This document shows, piece by piece, positions 17,016 to 28,500 of a stretch of DNA of 64,000 bases. This stretch comes from Branchiostoma floridae (Eukaryota; Chordata; Leptocardii; Amphioxiformes; Branchiostomatidae). Numbering within the stretch: position 1 is the stretch's first letter; each line of letters opens with the position of its first letter. Below the pieces are notes generated by a model. The model did no database searches. It was not told the origin of the DNA and worked only from the letters and a program-made list of their open reading frames with translations. The DNA lies in contig NC_049982.1 of the NCBI RefSeq assembly GCF_000003815.2, forward strand, positions 2,808,266 to 2,872,265. Direction: 5' to 3'. Position numbers and translations under genes: made by a program.

Positions 17016-17797
17016 TTTGATTTGATTACATGCATGACATGCTTTGGGAACCCCCAGATCAATGCGAGCTTGCGAATAAAAGAACCCCCTCCCTTGAAAA
17101 AAATTGCCTTCATTATGAAATTTAAGTGGTCAGGAAGGCTGAACAAATGGTGTTGGGAGAATATTGTGGTATCATATCCATGTATCATATGGTCCCTTTT
17201 CTGTCCACAGTCCCACATACGGTGTGACGTGCAGCAGGGGTTGGTTCAAAGTGCGGACAGCCTGAAACGAGGCGAACGGGGCATATGGCATAAAGGTTAC
17301 AGTCTTCCCTACCAACCTCTACGTGGGGATTATAGACGTAATGTTACATGTATTAAGGCTCACACTACCCACCATAGCTTACTACGCTTTACTTCGTCCT
17401 ACGACGCCAACGAATACGCTAAACTAGATAATGTTTTGGGTTATATAGCTTTAATAGAATGCTAGTTTAGTGGTCAAGACCTTCAGGCTGTATGAATTTC
17501 AAAAACAGACGATTGCATGTTTTGCATCAGTAAACTTGCCACTAAACAAACGCCCTATAAGTCACACACCGAGTACTTAACGTTACGTAAAACGGGGGTC
17601 CCGTGCAGGAGGAGGTGCCTCGACCACGTTAAACAGCCTCATTACTCATACTGGGTACCTACTGGCTGGCAAAATACACCAGATGATTATAAGCTGTACA
17701 TGTATTTGGATAACCAGGCGTACCACTTCACCTTTGCCCTACTTTGGGTTCACCTCTGACCTCACCATACGACGAAGTCCGAAAAACGAACTGTAGC

Positions 17798-19728
17798 ATG
17801 TCCGGTTTACACGGAGAGAAAAATAATCGTAGAAAGCAGGTAAGACTTAGAACTGAGAAGCCGAACATTTTTATACCAAGTGTGATAGTTTCAGGTCATT
17901 TTTGTGGGAATAGTGTCATCGAAAGATGATAAGTTTTATTTTAGGATGTAAGATCGTAATGATTGCAGGGGGAGGGGGGCGAAAACAAACAAACGTGCAA
18001 ATTCGGGCAAAGGGCCTGGCCGTTTTGAATAGAACACTAGTATAGACAGTGATATTTTGTTGCAAAATGCTTATAAGGCGAAGTCACAGATCACCTATGA
18101 GTATGAGTGAATGCAATTTGGCGTGATTTTATGGTCTCGACCGGTTGGGGTGGTGGTGTAACCATATTGCAAATAAATTAAAATTTTCATTCCGATTACA
18201 ACATTTTCCTTCAAGCAATCAAGGGAAGATCTCACGTGAGCTCGACGGAGGGGGTAAGTATTTGTTAGCAATCTGAAAAAAAAAAACACATTTATTATCA
18301 AGCAAGTCAAAATATTGCCAGTAAATTGAGTATGTACTAGGTTAAGTTAGAACTCAAAATACATGTACTTTGTTTTCTTTGATTCAGATATCGACAGTTT
18401 AATTGCTTATCTGATTGATTTTGTTGATTTCTTCATTTTCTCATTAGGCTGACATGGCAGAGGCAGGTTATGGGTCCCCCACCGGAGTACACCTGAACCC
18501 TTGCGATGCGTCTCCCACCAGGGTTTCCCAGGTTGACTGCGGCAACAAAACAAGCAATACTGCAGACAAGACGGCAGCACAAAAAGGGAAGTTGAGTAAC
18601 GCGGGTGAGAAACTCTACATGTGTGACGAGTGTGGTTACCGAACGGATAAGAGGTCAGACTTAGTCGTACATGTGAGAGTTCACACCGGAGAAAAGCCCT
18701 ACAAGTGTGACCAGTGTGACTATTCTGCTGCACAGAGATCCTCATTGAGGCAACATAGATTAAAACACACCGGAGACAAACCCTACAAGTGTAGTGAGTG
18801 TGGGTACAGAGCAGCACATAAGTCTACCTTGACTACGCACATAAGAACGCATACCGGGGAAAGACCCTACAAGTGTGACCAGTGTGACTATTCTGCAATT
18901 ACTAAATCGACTCTAGACCTTCATCTCAAAAAACACGCCGGTAAGAAGCCCTACATGTGTGGGGAGTGCGGGTACAGGACGACTCGAATGTTTAACCTAT
19001 CTGCACACATGAGGACCCATTCGGGAGAAAAACCCTTCAAGTGTGACTGGTGTGATTTTTCCACTGCAAGAAAATCAAACTTAGAAGTTCACGTAACAAC
19101 TCACACGGGTAAGAAACCCTACAAGTGTGTAGAGTGCAGTTATACATCAGCTACTAGTTCTAACTTATCCCGACATATGAGAAAACATACGGGAGAGAAA
19201 CCCTTCAAGTGTGACCAGTGTGACTACTCTGCAGCAGTTAAATTCGCTTTGGACAAACATGTAGCAAGACATAACAGCAATCACGAGAAACCCTTCATGT
19301 GTGGGGAGTGTGGGTACAGGTCAGATCAGAAGTGTCACTTATTACAACATTTGAAGACACACACAGGTGAAAGACCCTACAAGTGTGACCTGTGTAGCTA
19401 TTCTGCAGCACAGAAATCCACTTTGTCCCAGCATCTAAGGACTCACATTGATGCCAGACCCTTTAAATGTGACATGTGTGGGTACAGGGCTACACATAGG
19501 TGTACATTAACCAGACATATGAGAGCCCATACTGGAGAGAAACCTTACAAGTGTGACCAGTGTGACTATTCTGGAGCACGCAAATGCTCGTTGGACAAAC
19601 ATAAAGTCACTCACACTGGTGAAAAACCCTTCATGTGTGAGGTTTGTGGCTACAGGACTGCTCAAAAGACTCGCTTAACCCAACATATGAGAACTCATAC
19701 AAAAAAAAAAGGACTCCACACGACATAA
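17798..19728 (+). CDS. C2H2 zinc-finger protein with 13 fingers
   Basis: The main exon reads from 18448 to the TAA at 19726-19728 and contains an in-frame ATG at 18454. An upstream exon candidate at 17798-17839 (ATGTCCGG... ending GCAG before GTAAGA) joins it in frame through a CTCATTAG acceptor at 18441-18447, adding 14 residues plus two. After a linker of about 50 residues come 13 consecutive C2H2 fingers with TGEKP/TGERP linkers. Two types alternate (YKCDQCDYSA... and FMCGECGYRT...), which suggests growth by a two-finger unit. All thirteen have intact Cys2His2 sets. No KRAB, BTB or SET domain is visible. A nuclear DNA-binding role is expected; the target is unknown. Starting at 18454 is the conservative alternative. 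Confidence 0.88.
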
Positions 19729-19798
19729 AACCTCGGTGAAGTAGTTATGGTATTTGCAGTGTAGGATCCCAGTTTGATATGATTACCATAGATTATAA

Positions 19799-19804
19799 TA
19801 ATAA
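19799..19804 (+). terminator. Polyadenylation signal of the zinc-finger gene
   Basis: AATAAA lies about 70 bases after the stop codon on the plus strand. Confidence 0.5.
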
Positions 19805-19950
19805 AACGTTTATTTGCAAGTTTGTGCCCGAGGGCTAATTGCAAGTTCATGGTATAAACATAGTAGATATACAAGTGACAATGGACAGTTATTAACAATA
19901 TTCTACTGTAATACTGGTGTTGGCTATTTCTAAACATGTTGGGTTTGACT
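19800..19950 (+). repeat. Dispersed repeat, copy shared with 43865-43995
   Basis: Text such as TTTGTGCCCGAGGGCTAATT, GTGACAATGGACAGT and GTTGGCTATTTCTAAACA occurs in both places with the same order and spacing. One copy sits in the 3' region of the zinc-finger gene, the other in a gene C intron. Confidence 0.65.
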
Positions 19951-19984
19951 TCTTTTTTTGGAAGCAGAGGGAGTCAAAATTAAT

Positions 19985-20560
19985 AATCAACTGTTTTGAG
20001 GTTCCAAGAGTTACAGTATATTTATTCCATAGGTGACCAGGTAGCTAAAACAATAGAAAGTGATCAAGGCAAAGTGGACTTTGATAGGTAGCTGACAATG
20101 GGAACATACTTTGTATTTTATGTTCTATTGCTATAAATTACAATATCAATCCCTTATTTTCTAAATATGATGACATACTATTTTATCTGTTTTATCCTAG
20201 TTTATTGAAGACCTACCTCCAAATATTTTGTAAAATAAATTCAATCATTTGCAAAGAAAAAAACGATTATGGAGTTTGCAGTGTTGACTTTCAGTTTGAT
20301 ACTATCTCTACCACAGATATCAATTGTTTTGAAGTTCCAAGAGTTACAGTGTATATTTTCCATAGGTGACCAGGTACTAGTACCAGTTTACAATAGAAAG
20401 GGATCAAGGCAGTTTGGACTTTAATAAGTAGTAAGTATATATGTATATTGCTATTATCAATTCATAATTTTTCTAAATATGATAGAATACCATCTTACCA
20501 TCATATCATAGTTTCTTGAATACCTACCTCCAAGTATTTTGTAAAATAAATTCAATCAAT
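19985..20560 (+). repeat. Local tandem duplication downstream of the zinc-finger gene
   Basis: The block AGGTTCCAAGAGTTACAGTA ... CATAGGTGACCAGGTA ... GATCAAGGCA ... ACTTT(A/G)ATA at about 19995-20095 recurs at about 20330-20430. Both are followed by TACCTACCTCCAA(A/G)TATTTTG. The unit is roughly 310-340 bases. No exon is supported in 20560-21500. Confidence 0.6.
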
Positions 20561-21504
20561 CATTTTTTTTTTAATTGTATAATTTAAGCTGTAATAATTG
20601 AATAAACTTGCTAAGCAGATGTGATGAGACTGGCACATTTTTATGGTTGTTCTGAGTACTGGTATAAACACCTGTCATTGCTTATACCAGATGGATCTAG
20701 TCAATGACTTGTTGGGGATATCTCAGGTATCCCTGTCAGCCCCTAGTCATAGACCTTTTTGTGATATCCCAAATGAATATGAGAGCCTCTCTGGAATAAT
20801 GGCTTGTTTTGGATACAACGCCACCCCGCCTAGAATAGGCCATATATCGCAATGTCCGTGCGTTCAACAGTGTGATTTTCTGTGGTAAATGAATAATAGC
20901 AATGAATCTGGATATTTTCTACCAGAAACGCTTAAACTCACGAAACACTGTAAAAAAAACGTTTTTACATTCCAATCTTGAAAACACTGAATGTATACGT
21001 AGCCAAATTAAAAGAACTGCCCTGTAAACATGACGAAGAACGAGACGTTGCAATAAAGAATATCAGTCAGAGAAACAAGACACACTCCTTGTTGCTTCAA
21101 GCTTTATTGAAAGGGCGTTTGCAGCTACATCAAGTTGTCACTACTAAACCTGCGTTTAACATTAGGAATAAAGATGATAAAGAGGGTAGAGCTGGTGATC
21201 CTTTGTTGATAGCAGAATCTTTTCAAATATTACAATTCAGGTCTATAGTTATGTTACATGCCAATGGCCATCATTCACATTAATAACGTAATTATTAATT
21301 CCTTTTTAAAACTCTGAATCACCGAGTAATCCTGTCTGTAAATGTCTGAACATGTATAGATATTTATGTTCGCTGCAGGTTTATCAATAAGATTGCTTCT
21401 TTTCAAGTTAATCCGGAAATAAAAGAAAAAATACAATCAGGAGAGTGTGCAGAGCTACAGTTAGTTTCTTGGACCGTCGCATTTTACGCGGTCACGGTCA
21501 CGCT

Positions 21505-24500
21505 CTACATCTGGCTGAAGTCAGCAGGTACGTTGTCTGAAACACAAATCCGTCAAGTTAGGGTTATAACCTACTAGTGACGTGTTAAGGTATTCACAGG
21601 AAGAATAACTGTTCTGCTGGCATCTGATGTATATTTATTTGTTGATGTTTATTTATGCAAACGATAACTTAATAAACAAGAGATATCTTGCTTATACTGT
21701 ATCTTGACCACGTTTAATATTCAAATAAAGTGAATGCATAGTGTAAGAGGTCACCAGAATTTGTAGGAATAATATCAATATATTCATTACAGAATATCTT
21801 TATGTGATGATAACCTACCTTCGCACTTGGTGACGAGATCTGCCCAGATGACGTCCTGTTGGGAGTAACAGTACACGCCGACACGTCCGCCCCGCAGGGA
21901 CACGTCATGCACGTTCCCGGAGTCAACCATGAGCTGGCGGCCGGAGTACAGCTTCAGCCTGCGTGGGTTTAGACAATATTAAGTATTTTTATGCAAATTA
22001 TTGTCCACTTTCATTGATTTTTTTTTAAGTAACGATTATTTCAGACAGTACTAGTTACACAATACATTTGTCTGAAGTTTTTTTTATCACGAAGAGGCAA
22101 TTTAAAATACTTAGATAGTAAATTGTACAATCCAAATGCTACACGTGCCGTTTTGAGTAATATTCGGGTTTAAAAGGCGACAAAGCGTTATGTTGCTACA
22201 TTTCTTCCCTCTCCGTATCTCCTGCTGATTAATTTACTTGTCACAGGGTTTACTAGTATCTTTATGCTAAACTTACGACGCATGTCAAAGCTGATACCAA
22301 TGAATCAGGTGGGTATGAAGATAAAAAGGACAATGAAACAGGAGAAAAATTGTTTACTGAGAATATTGTAAAATCAAGATTTTGTCCAGACAGTTGCACC
22401 CATTCCGACCACGTAAATGTACTATGTATCTGCATGAAGCTTTTGCACAAGGCATTTGATTGTACCTCCACATACTATACATGCTGTTTTGAGTAATACT
22501 TCTCCTACAATAGATAAGAATGCATGATGGTGCCCTCTTCTTTCTCTCTTTGTATCTAATGCTGAATATGATGATTTGATCATTCTCTACCAAGTGACAT
22601 ACTGAGTCTGGTATTTCTATAACCGTTTATAGGCATTCTACCTTATAAGTCCGATGTCAGGAAGATGCTTCAGCTCCCAGCGGTAGGCGGTTTGGTCGCT
22701 CCAGCCGAGCTTGTTGGGGTCTTCCCACAGGAGCTTGGTCTGGGCACAAGTATGAAAAAGTAGAGTACTATCATCAGAGGGATGTTAAGATTATTTGTAC
22801 AATCGATAAGTTATACATCCCGGTAATAGGACACACTAGAGAAAAGTTGCTCTGGAACACAGTCTTTAAAACGGATCTTTCAGATAGCCGCTGTATTTCG
22901 TCAGTTGTGATCAATAATCACGATGAAAAAAACGGTACCTCATGATTGTCAATACACAACTATTACAAAGTTGACATTGAATTTCCATGAATTACCCGTG
23001 TAAAATTTTAAGACAATGGTCTCACCTGCCCCTGCACCTTGACTGCCTGCCACAGAGCGGATGCCAGGTCTTCACCAGGTCCAGTCGTTGAGTCCACCAG
23101 CTGTAAACATACAATAAATGTCCGATAAATGGTGTCACGTACCAGTACATATCTGTAGCTTTTTGAACTGCAATCGGTAATTCTACACCAGCCAGTCTAG
23201 AACTGCAGCCGGCCCCACAATTGCCGCCCCCCTAGGAGTAAGATTGTGAAAACACAGGCTAATCCTCGATATCCTGGACTGAAACTAGGTATAACAACCT
23301 CATTCTTTGATAGATATGAGTAAATACCTTCAACTGCAAACCAGCTTCTCCGCCAGCGCCGTCCCCTGCCTGTTTCCAGCACACCAGGTAGAAGCGGGAG
23401 TTGCTCTGGTAGCTGAAGACGAAACCCACGAAGTCGTCATCAACCTGGGTGTTCACAAAGAAGGTCCCGCGGTAGTCCAGACTGCCGAAGCTGGTCATGC
23501 CTGGAATGAGATAAGGATGATAGTTTGTAGCCACAAGCAGAATGTGTTGATAACATATAAAGGTTCTTGCCTGTGTGTTTACAATGTCGTTCTAACCCCC
23601 CTTCCTATTGCTATAGCTTTTCACTATTGAATAAAAATGATACGTGCGTAATATTCAATGGACTGAACTGCAAAGTAGATTACAAAAGCGGCTCTTGGGT
23701 AATGTACACTATAGAATAATGTAAATAATTGATAATATTTGCAAATGACAATAACAAGATTCAATCATACAGTCCATCACAGTATCGCAAAAAAAACGTA
23801 CGTACCAAGAATAATTCCAGGATCGCTGTTCAAATTCTGGGTGATCTCTGCGCCCTGTTAAAAGATCTGCACTGTTAATTGATGCTTCTACAGTTGTCCA
23901 AGTAAGAACGATAATGGAAAAAGATGAAGAGAGACCAATGCACGGTGGATCAAGGGGGGATCTGAATAAGAAAGTCACCCCTGTGATGAACCGGGACGAG
24001 TGGGGATACAAGCTTAGCCACGCTTGGGGTTGTGATCTCACAGCAAAAACGCCGCCTACAACGGCTACATATAGCGGCGAGAAGCAGTCAGAAGCTCCAA
24101 GGAAGGTGTCTGATAGACTCCGAAACGTAAGCACAGTAAGTACAACCTGGTTGTGTACAAGAATTCTCATTTGTCCTATATTCTACTTGATTCTACAAAC
24201 CTGATGAAATTATTTTTGGAAGGGACAATGTAATTTTTTTGGTTTATCAGAGATCAATATTTACCTCCATGAAAAAATGGAGGTATAGTTTTGAGTGTGT
24301 CTGTGTGTGTGTTTGTGTGTGTGTTTGTGTGTGTGTTTGTGTGTGTGTCTGTGTGTCCGCATATTTGTGGTCATCATAACTTGAGAACCTCTTGATGGAC
24401 TACAACTATGATATTTAGTATGTAGGTAGGGGTTGGGAAGACGAAGGTCAAGGTCAATTTTGGGCCCCCTGGTGTGTGGCCTTGGTACTGCAGCGCAACT

Positions 24501-25549
24501 TCCGGTTTTGCTATCTCGGTGTTCTGAACATGCTATGGTCAAGATTTTTAAGCGTTACATAGCTCTTGTGCTCAGGAAAAAATTACGTAAGTTTGGGCCC
24601 CCTAGCGTCTAGTTTGGGAATAGCAGGGGCATTTTTGTCAAAAACTTCTGACGAGGATAACTCAAGAAGGGAACAACGGATTTTCATCATTTTTGGTATG
24701 TAGGTACCTTAGACAATTTTGTACAAGATTAAATACTAATTATGCAAAATAGGAGTACATTTGCATAATTAATGAGGATATTATATCATGGCAGTTTTTT
24801 CAATGTATCTCTTGTCCTGGATGTGATATGGTCTTGACATTTGGCTGGTAGATAGCTTGCAGTGTCATGACAAAGTGGGGCAGGTTTCAGCCCCCTAACA
24901 TTTAATTGCGGAACTGCAGGGGCGTTTTTGTCAAGACATTCTAAAGAGGATAACTGCAGAAAGGATTGATGGATTGGCATCATACTAGGCATGCGGGTAT
25001 CTTAGGCAAATATGTTCATAATGATATACATTTATGCAAATGAGGACTTAATTTGCATGATTAATGAGGAAATTGTATAATTCCATTGTTTTCAATAACT
25101 GGACTTCAATAAATGTAACACATTTTAACTATGATAGGTGGAATATAAGCAGATACCAAATATGGTAATGAGGAATTTATTTGCATAATTTATGTAAAAA
25201 TTGCAAAAACGCTTTATGATTAATAATGGGAATTTCATAATTGTGACATGTGTACGTTAGTCAATGATGAACAATACCATGCATAAATTATGTTAATGTG
25301 CTAGTCAATTGCATGAAATTTACGAAAGCTCTAAATTTTCATGGAGGTATGAGGTCGCCGAACTCTAGTTCACCTCGTTTCTGAACTCCCACTGGGGTGG
25401 GTTGCTGGAGTCGGGGTCCCCGAGGTTGACTGTTAGGTACTTCCTGAAGTCCGTGCGGCTGATGACGTCATTGGCAGGACACACGTCATCAGCATCTGGC
25501 ACTCCGTCGTTGTCGAAATCAAGAGTGCAGACATCGCCTATGCCGTTAC
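21505..25549 (-). CDS. Gene D exons 20-26: last type-3 repeat and thrombospondin C-terminal lectin-like domain
   Basis: Exon 25374-25549 gives [21 protein letters not shown] and the conserved TDFR; 23806-23854 gives the NSDPGI motif. Exon 23328-23500 gives [19 protein letters not shown] and FYLVCWKQ; 23026-23100 gives [14 protein letters not shown]; 22642-22739 gives LLWEDP, LGWSD and TAYRW. Exon 21819-21958 gives [17 protein letters not shown] and QDVIWADL. This is the standard order of the thrombospondin C-terminal domain, with no break. VCWKQ carries a Cys where Met is usual. Confidence 0.9.
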
Positions 25550-28500
25550 CTTGAAAACAAATAAAGGGCATTGTGATTAGAAACAAATGGGGTCCTGCAT
25601 GTAAGAAACGTTTGGATATTTGGAGTTTTGTTTTGCACATTCAGTAATGTCTCTCTTCTGCTAATGTTTTAGCAGGAGACAGACAATATTGGTTGAAAGA
25701 AAATAATCAAAAACTAGAGTTCGGCGACCTCATACCTCCATGAATATTTAGAGCTTTTGTGAATTTCATGCAATTGACTAACACATTAACATGATTTATG
25801 CATGCAGTTATTCATCATTGACTAACATACACATGTCAAAATTATAAAATCATTAATCAATGGGCGGTTTTGCAATTTTTACATAAATTATGCAAATTAA
25901 TGCCTCATTACCATATTTGGTTTCTGCTTATATTCCACCTATCATAATTAACAAGTGTTACATTTATTGAAGTCCAGTTATTGCAAACAATGGAATTATA
26001 CAATTCCCTCATTAATTATGCAAATTGAGTCCTCATTTGCATAACATGCATATCATTATGAACATCTTTGCCCAAGCTACCTGCATGCCTAAAATGATGC
26101 CATTTCGTCAATCCTTTCTGCAGTTATCCTCTTTGGAATGTCTGGACAAAAACGCCCCTGCAGTTCCGAAATTAAATGTTAGGGGGCTGAAACCAGCCCC
26201 ACTTTGTCATGACCATGCAAGCTATCTACCAGCCAAATGTCAAGACCATAGCATGTCTGAAACAAGGGATACATTGAAAAAACTGCTATTATAGAATATT
26301 CTCATTAATTATGCAAATGTACTCCTATTTTGCATGATTAGTATCTTATCGTGTACAACATTGTCTAAGGTACCTACATACCAAAAATCATGAAAATCCG
26401 TTGTTCCCTTCTTGAGTTATCCTCTTCAGAAGTTTTTGACAAAAACGCCCCTGCTATCCCAAAACTAGACGCTAGGGGGCCCAAACTTATGTCATTTCTT
26501 CCTGAGCACAAGAGCTATCTAACACTCAAAAATCGTGACCATAGCATGTTCAGAACACCGAGATAGCAAAACCGGAAGTTGCGCTGCAGTACCAAGGGGA
26601 GCCGCTAGAGGACCCAAAATCTAATCATTTCCAGCTTTCATCACACACTACCAACACACCAAGTATGAAACCAATCCACCCAGCCATTCTTGAGTTATCT
26701 TGTTTACACACACACACACAAACACACAGACAGACAGACAGACACACAAACGCAGGGTAAAATATAACCTCCATGACATTTCATGGAGGTAATTATATTT
26801 TCTACAACATAGTTAAATCATTTTCTAAAGTATGACTTGACTTGGCGTGACTTTATTTGGAACCACAAGTATGCATAGGTGATGCAAAACTACTTACAGC
26901 ATCGTGCTTCAAGATTCACTGCTTCATTACAATCAAATCGCCTTGCTAAAATGTACAAAGATAAATGTAGAACATTGAAAGTTCGTTTCAATGGAAGCTC
27001 ACAGAGATCTGTGTATACAAGAACGCTCATACCATCAAAATCGGTCTGATTCGCATTTGGCATGAGGCGGCAATTGTCCACATCATCAAGAACGGTGTCG
27101 TTGTCATCGTCATCGTCACACTCATCTCCTGTAAAAAAACAACAATAATTTATGGTAACACTTTAATATTCTATGTAGACGTCAGTGTCGAGGTGGATCT
27201 GACGTTTATCTATGTGTGATGGTATGTACAGCTAGATGCTTTGGGTATCTGAACATTTCTGTAATTGGCGTACTGTTGAAAGCCATATCAGAAAAAAAAA
27301 ACCGTCAAAGCAAACTATGGATTAAGTATTTCCCACCTAGTTTTCATCAATTTAATCTTCAGCAAAATACAAAATGATTTATGGTTGAACCACTTAAAGA
27401 CATACCTCGTCCATCGTTATCTGTGTCAAGTTGGTCACTGTTGGGCACCATGATGCAGTTATCCAGACTGTCCGGATAGCCATCAGCATCACTACATAAG
27501 CCATACGATATACCTCAATTTGCATTCTGGTGCTTTCGATCGTAGCATTGGAAACATCTCAACGTGTATTCTGGCGCTTGATAGCATTGAAAATACTTCA
27601 ACGAGTATGCTGACGCTTTTATCCCATTGGATATATCTCAAAGTGCATCCTGGCGCTTTTATAGCATTGATGACGCAAGAAGGCCAACAGGCGGAGACAG
27701 ACGAATTAATCACAAGTGAATAAAGGAAGCATACTTGTCGATGTCGTTCGCANNNNNNNNNNNNNNNNNNNNNNNNNNNNNNNNNNNNNNNNNNNNNNNN
27801 NNNNNNNNNNNNNNNNNNNNNNNNNNNNNNNNNNNNNNNNNNNNNNNNNNNNTTGGTCTGCATCAGTCTGAAGTAAAAGCCGAATATGATGAAAGTGTTA
27901 CACAATACTCGAACTTCACAAAATTCAGAGAAAAAATGCAATGTAATAATAGTGCATCCTGTGGAAAATTCCTGTTGGCCTGTGTAAAGCTAACGTTAGA
28001 TGTACCTGATCAGCGTTTGGAACATTAAGGCAGTTGTCGCAGGCGTCTCCCACACCATCTCCATCAGAATCAGTCTGGTCGGCGTTGAGTTGCAGTGGGC
28101 AGTTGTCATGGTAATCGTGTACCCCTATAATTCAGAAGATGAAGAAAACATCATCGATCTGCATATCATTGCCAATGCTTTATCGAACTAGTTATCGCTG
28201 CCAAATTGTTATTTCAGTATAAGGGGCTGCCATTCTACGACAGTGGAGTTCAAATATAATCCAACCATGTCACCGATCTTGTTGCCTTGGGAAAGACACT
28301 TTACTACACGACTTCTCTCACTTTACTCAGGTACAATAGAGTACCTAGCTTCGACAAGGACCTCCCTCAGATAGGACATGGAGGTCCCATGTTTGGGGAG
28401 AGACACACCCCAGACACGTTAAAGAACCGACCACATGGTGGCCTCAGTCACACGGCGATTTACATCATTCACTCGGACGGGAGTACTGACACAACCCCGA

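Noticed and set aside
16998..17465. 155-codon plus-strand open frame
   Set aside because: No recognisable motif, biased composition and no splice or promoter support; partly made of the tandem repeat.
20978..21283. 101-codon plus-strand frame (MKTLNVYVAKLKELPCKH)
   Set aside because: No family resemblance and no neighbours that would form a gene; length is within chance in AT-rich DNA.
21421..21533. Plus-strand frame with a membrane-like stretch ([13 protein letters not shown]) before a GTACGT
   Set aside because: Isolated, with no acceptor or partner exon. The minus strand there fits the last gene D exon better, though weakly.
26898..26948. Possible extra gene D exon ([15 protein letters not shown]) with good splice sites and fitting phase
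   Set aside because: It would interrupt a type-3 repeat that is canonical without it (TDFDG joining NGIGDVC). At most it is a rare cassette exon.
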